From: Geosiphon pyriformis | Taxonomy: Eukaryota; Glomeromycota; Glomeromycetes; Archaeosporales; Geosiphonaceae | Direction of reading: 5' to 3' | DNA: 10,155 bases | NCBI GenBank assembly: GCA_016748015.1 | Contig: JAAOMT010000657.1 | Coordinates: forward strand, 83,185 to 93,339 | Shown: positions 7,667-10,155 of the stretch, piece by piece | How positions within the stretch are numbered: position 1 is the first letter of the stretch | Layout of the letters: every line of letters begins with the position of its first letter | Made by a program: the position numbers and the translations under genes | The notes under the pieces: model-generated | What the model was told of the DNA's origin: nothing | Database searches by the model: none | Seen by the model: only the letters and a program-made list of their open reading frames with translations

Positions 7667-7954
7667 GAAACGATTGAAAAGTACAACAATACCTGTTATT
7701 GATTTTAAGAATCGCCGAGTTGAAGCATAGAATAATAGCAGCAGTGTTATCTTGTTGACAATCATAGACTATTCCTCTACCTTCAGATTTAAGAAAAGAT
7801 TAGCGACTGTGATTTTTATGAGATTGATCACACACATTGAATTCCTACTTATTCAATTTGCTCCCTTATTGTAATTTCTTCTTTGTTTATTTCCATCACC
7901 ATACAATACTGTTCTCCCTTGCTATCCGTTAGCTTGTTACTCCAACCCGTAACA

Positions 7955-8006
7955 TAAAAGTGGTGCTCCCTGTAAGGTTGTCAAAATTTACTTATTCCCT
8001 CATTGT
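7955..8006 (+). promoter_or_regulatory. Leader with probable primer-binding site (right copy)
   Basis: The 52-nt leader starts TAAAAG, then TGGTGCTCCC at 7961-7970, beginning with the TGG expected opposite a tRNA CCA end. The left copy has TGGTGCTTTC, so the acceptor-stem part differs by two transitions. The short leader places the gag ATG close to the LTR, leaving little room for a structured 5' UTR. The tRNA is not identified. Confidence 0.5.
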
Positions 8007-9560
8007 ATGGGTGATTACTCATATCTGCCACAGCAATCAGAAGAACACTTTGTAGCACACAACAGAAATGACCAAAGTTTCATTGAACTTAATCCTCTGC
8101 CCTCCTGCTTGATCTGCTTCCCCCTTGAAGAACAATCAAGTAGACAATTCCAAGACTTTTGGAACTGGTTCCTAAATGAGCATTCAGCTGAAATCTACAC
8201 AGCTTATACAACCTATTACTTTGACCAAGCTTATTTTGAAAATGACTTTGAAGAAAGAAACAACAGTATCAATCAGCTCTTATATTCTGCAACCTTTGAA
8301 CAACAGCCCCCTGATTTCGAATATCTGAATCATCAAATCCACATTTGGATTGCTGCCCATCAAGCAACTGAAACTCCCTTTGAAACAGAAGAAGAAAGCT
8401 ACCAAACTGCCTCTGTTTTTGATCTTTTATCAAGGGAATCAGACTTGTCTACACAAACAGTTACCCCTGAACCAATGGCTAATGACCCCATGCAAGCAAA
8501 TATTCTGGCCCCCCTCCAAGGTATATAAACTGCTCTAGGGCGAAGAAACAACACTCCAATACCATTATTTAGAGGTGATGCACAAGATCCAATTGAATGG
8601 TTGGATGACTTTGAAAGAGCCGCTACAGCCAATCAATATGATGATGAGTACAAGTTCCAAATTGTTGGTGGCTACCTTCAAAAATCCCCTGCTACCTGGT
8701 TCTCACAAGAAACAGATGCCAATGCCCAGCAAAGAATTGTTAGATGAACACCAGCAAATGTGGGAGAAATCAACACTTCTTTTACTACCCGGTTTGAAAA
8801 CAAGTTCAGAACCCCAATATTAATATCAAAATGGTGTATGGAATTGGAAAGAAGAACCCAAGGTCCCAGTGAAGTTGTAACCGAATACGCCAAAGTAATC
8901 AGAAAGTTAATCAAACGAGTAGACACTAGAAGAAATTAGACAGAAGAGCAGAAAATTCACTTTTTCACAAAAGGATTGAGAACTAATCTATTGTATGCTC
9001 TTTGGCCCCTCCTGGCCCTGAAAGATAATCCCACCATGGATATGGCCATTGAATTAGCACAAAGAATTGAAGACAACCAAAGGATGCATTTGGAATCCAC
9101 ACTATTAGTTTTTGCTCCTGTTTCTGTTATGGCTCCCCACTCTCAAATGGCTGCTACTTCTTTTGCCACTCACACTCAAGATCCAAATGAACAGTTAATA
9201 AACAGACTCACAGCAAATCTTGCTCGGTTATTAGAACCCTTAGCCCAAGCAGTCAGAGAAAATCAGCAACCACAAAGACCCAGATTTGAACCACGCTTCA
9301 ATCAGCCCCAGCAACCACCTTATCAAAGACAACAAAATCATGGCCCACCTGTATGCTATCGCTGTAGATTAACTGGACACTTTTCAAGAGATTGCAACAA
9401 TCCTCCACTGCTTTCACCAGTCCCCAGAAACAATGATGCTCAGAACAACAGGATCAACAACAACAATGTGCCCAACCAAAGACCCAATCATGCCAACATT
9501 AATTTCTTTGGAGAGGATCCCCTAGTTGAAGCCACTGTTTATCAGCCTTTAAACTGGTAG
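8007..9560 (+). pseudogene. Gag of right gypsy copy, full length with three nonsense codons
   Basis: Gag would be 517 residues from ATG 8007 to TAG 9558-9560. Residues 1-175 are the conserved N-terminal region shared with the left copy. The gag capsid-like core spans about residues 188-350 (FRGDAQDPIEWLDDFERA, ATWF, WCMELERRTQ). A Gln/Pro/Arg-rich linker leads to a CCHC zinc knuckle at residues 450-463 (CYRCRLTGHFSRDC, spacing C-2-C-4-H-4-C), which binds the element RNA. An Asn-rich tail follows. In-frame stops are codon 174 TAA (8526-8528; CAG in the left copy), codon 247 TGA (8745-8747; TGA in both) and codon 311 TAG (8937-8939; TGG in the left copy). The reading frame has no indels relative to the left copy through codon 421. 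The copy is unlikely to make full-length Gag unless stops are read through. Confidence 0.92.
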
Positions 9561-9590
9561 GCGCATCTCCAAAGGGTGAGAGTGCAAGCC
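9548..9590 (+). promoter_or_regulatory. Putative -1 programmed ribosomal frameshift signal
   Basis: T TTA AAC (9548-9554) is in the gag frame and fits the X XXY YYZ slippery rule. Gag stops one codon later (TGG TAG). Slipping back one base reads TTT AAA CTG GTA GGC, exactly the frame that stays open to the window end and contains the protease motif. After a 5-nt spacer a stem can form: GGC (9560-9562) with GCC (9588-9590), GCAT (9563-9566) with GTGC (9582-9585), and CTC (9567-9569) with GAG (9578-9580), with small bulges. Loop bases AAAGGG (9571-9576) could pair with CTCTTT (9605-9610) to make a pseudoknot. This is the expected layout for gag/pol control. Untested. Confidence 0.7.
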
Positions 9591-10155
9591 AACCAGAAAA
9601 AAACCTCTTTTACATTTTTAACTTAACTGATGATGACCATAACATGGATGAATTAGCAATCAACCCCTCTGAATCCACAAGAAAGAAGAAGAAAGCCAAA
9701 GTTGATTTCATTCTAAACCCCAATAAAGCTTCTACATCAACTGCTGACAACAATGAGCCCCCAAAAGCCAAAGTTTTCAAGAACCCTCCAAAGTTGGAAC
9801 CCCCAGAAATAGTACAAAAATTTGGTCCCTATTCTGTTGTTAAAGACCTTATGGAAACCCCAGCACATATAACTTTTGACCAATTAATGACCCATCCACA
9901 ATTCAGAAAAGATCTTTGCAAATCTCTGATTCCAAAGAAAAAGACACCCAAAACCAACAAACGCCCTCGCCAAGCTGGACTTGCTGACAATAGCAATGTC
10001 ACTCCTCTAATTTGTAAAGCCCAAGTGGCTGGCTACTTCATCGATTTGATCCTAGACAGTGGATCATCTGTTAGTGTTATTGCTAAACACTTTCTTGAAG
10101 CAATTGGCAGAAAAATTGATGAACCATCCACACGACCAATGACCAATGTGCATGG
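9548..10155 (+). CDS. Pol N-terminus with aspartic protease (partial)
   Basis: An open frame in -1 relative to gag continues without a stop to the window end (about 202 codons from the slip site). The first in-frame ATG is at about 9643, but entry by frameshifting from gag is more likely. The first 155 or so residues are a Lys/Pro/Asn-rich linker (a KKKK block, then FGPYSVVKDLMETPAHITF). The retroviral-type aspartic protease starts at about 10010 (VTPLICKAQVAGYFIDLIL), with the active-site DSGSS at 10055 onward followed by VSVI. The protease would cleave the Gag-Pol polyprotein. The frame overlaps gag by 28 nt (open from 9530). Flap, second protease half, RT and integrase lie outside the window. 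No nonsense codon is seen here, in contrast to gag. Confidence 0.85.

Larger units (their letters stand above)
7229..7954 (+). repeat. 5' LTR of right gypsy copy
   Basis: It runs from TGTTATGG to CCGTAACA, 726 bp (788 bp if the duplicated head is counted). The 75-bp length difference from the left LTR is mostly the expansion of a 12-bp repeat. It contains a TATA box at 7448-7455 and AATAAA at 7661-7666. The last 20 bp form a small inverted repeat (TGTTAC at 7935-7940, GTAACA at 7949-7954) that is also present in the left LTR. The gag ATG follows 52 nt after the end. The matching 3' LTR is outside the window, so the copy cannot be dated by LTR divergence. Confidence 0.9.
7167..10155 (+). mobile_element. 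Ty3/gypsy LTR retrotransposon (right copy), runs off window
   Basis: Same family as the left copy but in the opposite orientation: LTR, 52-nt leader, gag with a CCHC knuckle, a -1 shifted pol frame and protease. RT, RNase H, integrase and the 3' LTR lie beyond the window. Three nonsense codons in gag make this copy non-autonomous as read, while the gag/pol junction and the pol part seen here are open. Insertion truncated the LINE at about 7166. The upstream border is ambiguous because the first 62 bp of the LTR are tandemly duplicated. Confidence 0.88.

Noticed and set aside
8740-8760. An intron removing the shared TGA at gag codon 247
   Set aside because: The flanking sequence aligns between copies without a gap and reads as protein on both sides; no convincing GT...AG pair that keeps the frame was found by eye. 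It is kept only as an alternative to test.
8350-8926. Several overlapping ORFs in other frames of the right gag (8350-8538, 8575-8823, 8399-8632 minus, 8678-8926 minus)
   Set aside because: The gag frame is continuous by homology with the left copy. Out-of-frame ORFs at 8575-8823 and 4061-4309 resemble each other only because the underlying gag DNA is conserved.

Overview
This window is AT-rich eukaryotic repeat DNA. It is best read as a block of decayed retrotransposons from an arbuscular mycorrhizal fungus (Glomeromycotina, Rhizophagus- or Gigaspora-like). That assignment rests on remembered family resemblance: the integrase spacer and N-terminus, and the LINE RT signatures ITRPITLIE and MWRIFYDPLLC. 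No search was run. I see no intact host gene, RNA gene, CRISPR array or prokaryotic operon.

Layout. 1-1156 holds no recognisable gene, but has a perfect 13-bp inverted repeat (752-782) and a cluster of GGAATTCCTG-like repeats (911-1072). 1157-5580 is a minus-strand Ty3/gypsy element. Reading in its own direction: LTR (5580-4930), leader, gag (4877-3615), a large internal deletion, the end of RNase H (3614-3297), integrase (about 3193-1839), and a degenerate third coding region (1801-1157). No second LTR is visible. 5581-7166 is the middle of a LINE-type ORF on the plus strand, cut at both ends by LTRs. 7167-10155 is a second copy of the same gypsy family on the plus strand: LTR with a duplicated head, leader, gag (8007-9560), then the start of pol with the protease active site. 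It runs off the window.

The two gypsy copies lie head to head, about 1.6 kb apart, with their promoters pointing outward. Their Gag proteins are about 80-85% identical by eye over the first 173 residues. They are collinear codon for codon up to codon 421, so each serves as a control for the other.

The most interesting signals are these. (1) A textbook -1 frameshift cassette lies at the gag/pol junction: T TTA AAC in the gag frame, the gag stop one codon later, and a stem-loop after a 5-nt spacer. (2) Both gag copies carry TGA at codon 247. (3) Most interruptions and lost catalytic residues can be explained as C-to-T or G-to-A transitions. (4) A 12-bp minisatellite upstream of the LTR TATA box has 9 units in one copy and 2 in the other. 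(5) The left copy has an in-frame Gag-RNase H fusion created by deletion. I found no new defence or other functional system; this is a graveyard of mobile elements with some informative mechanics.
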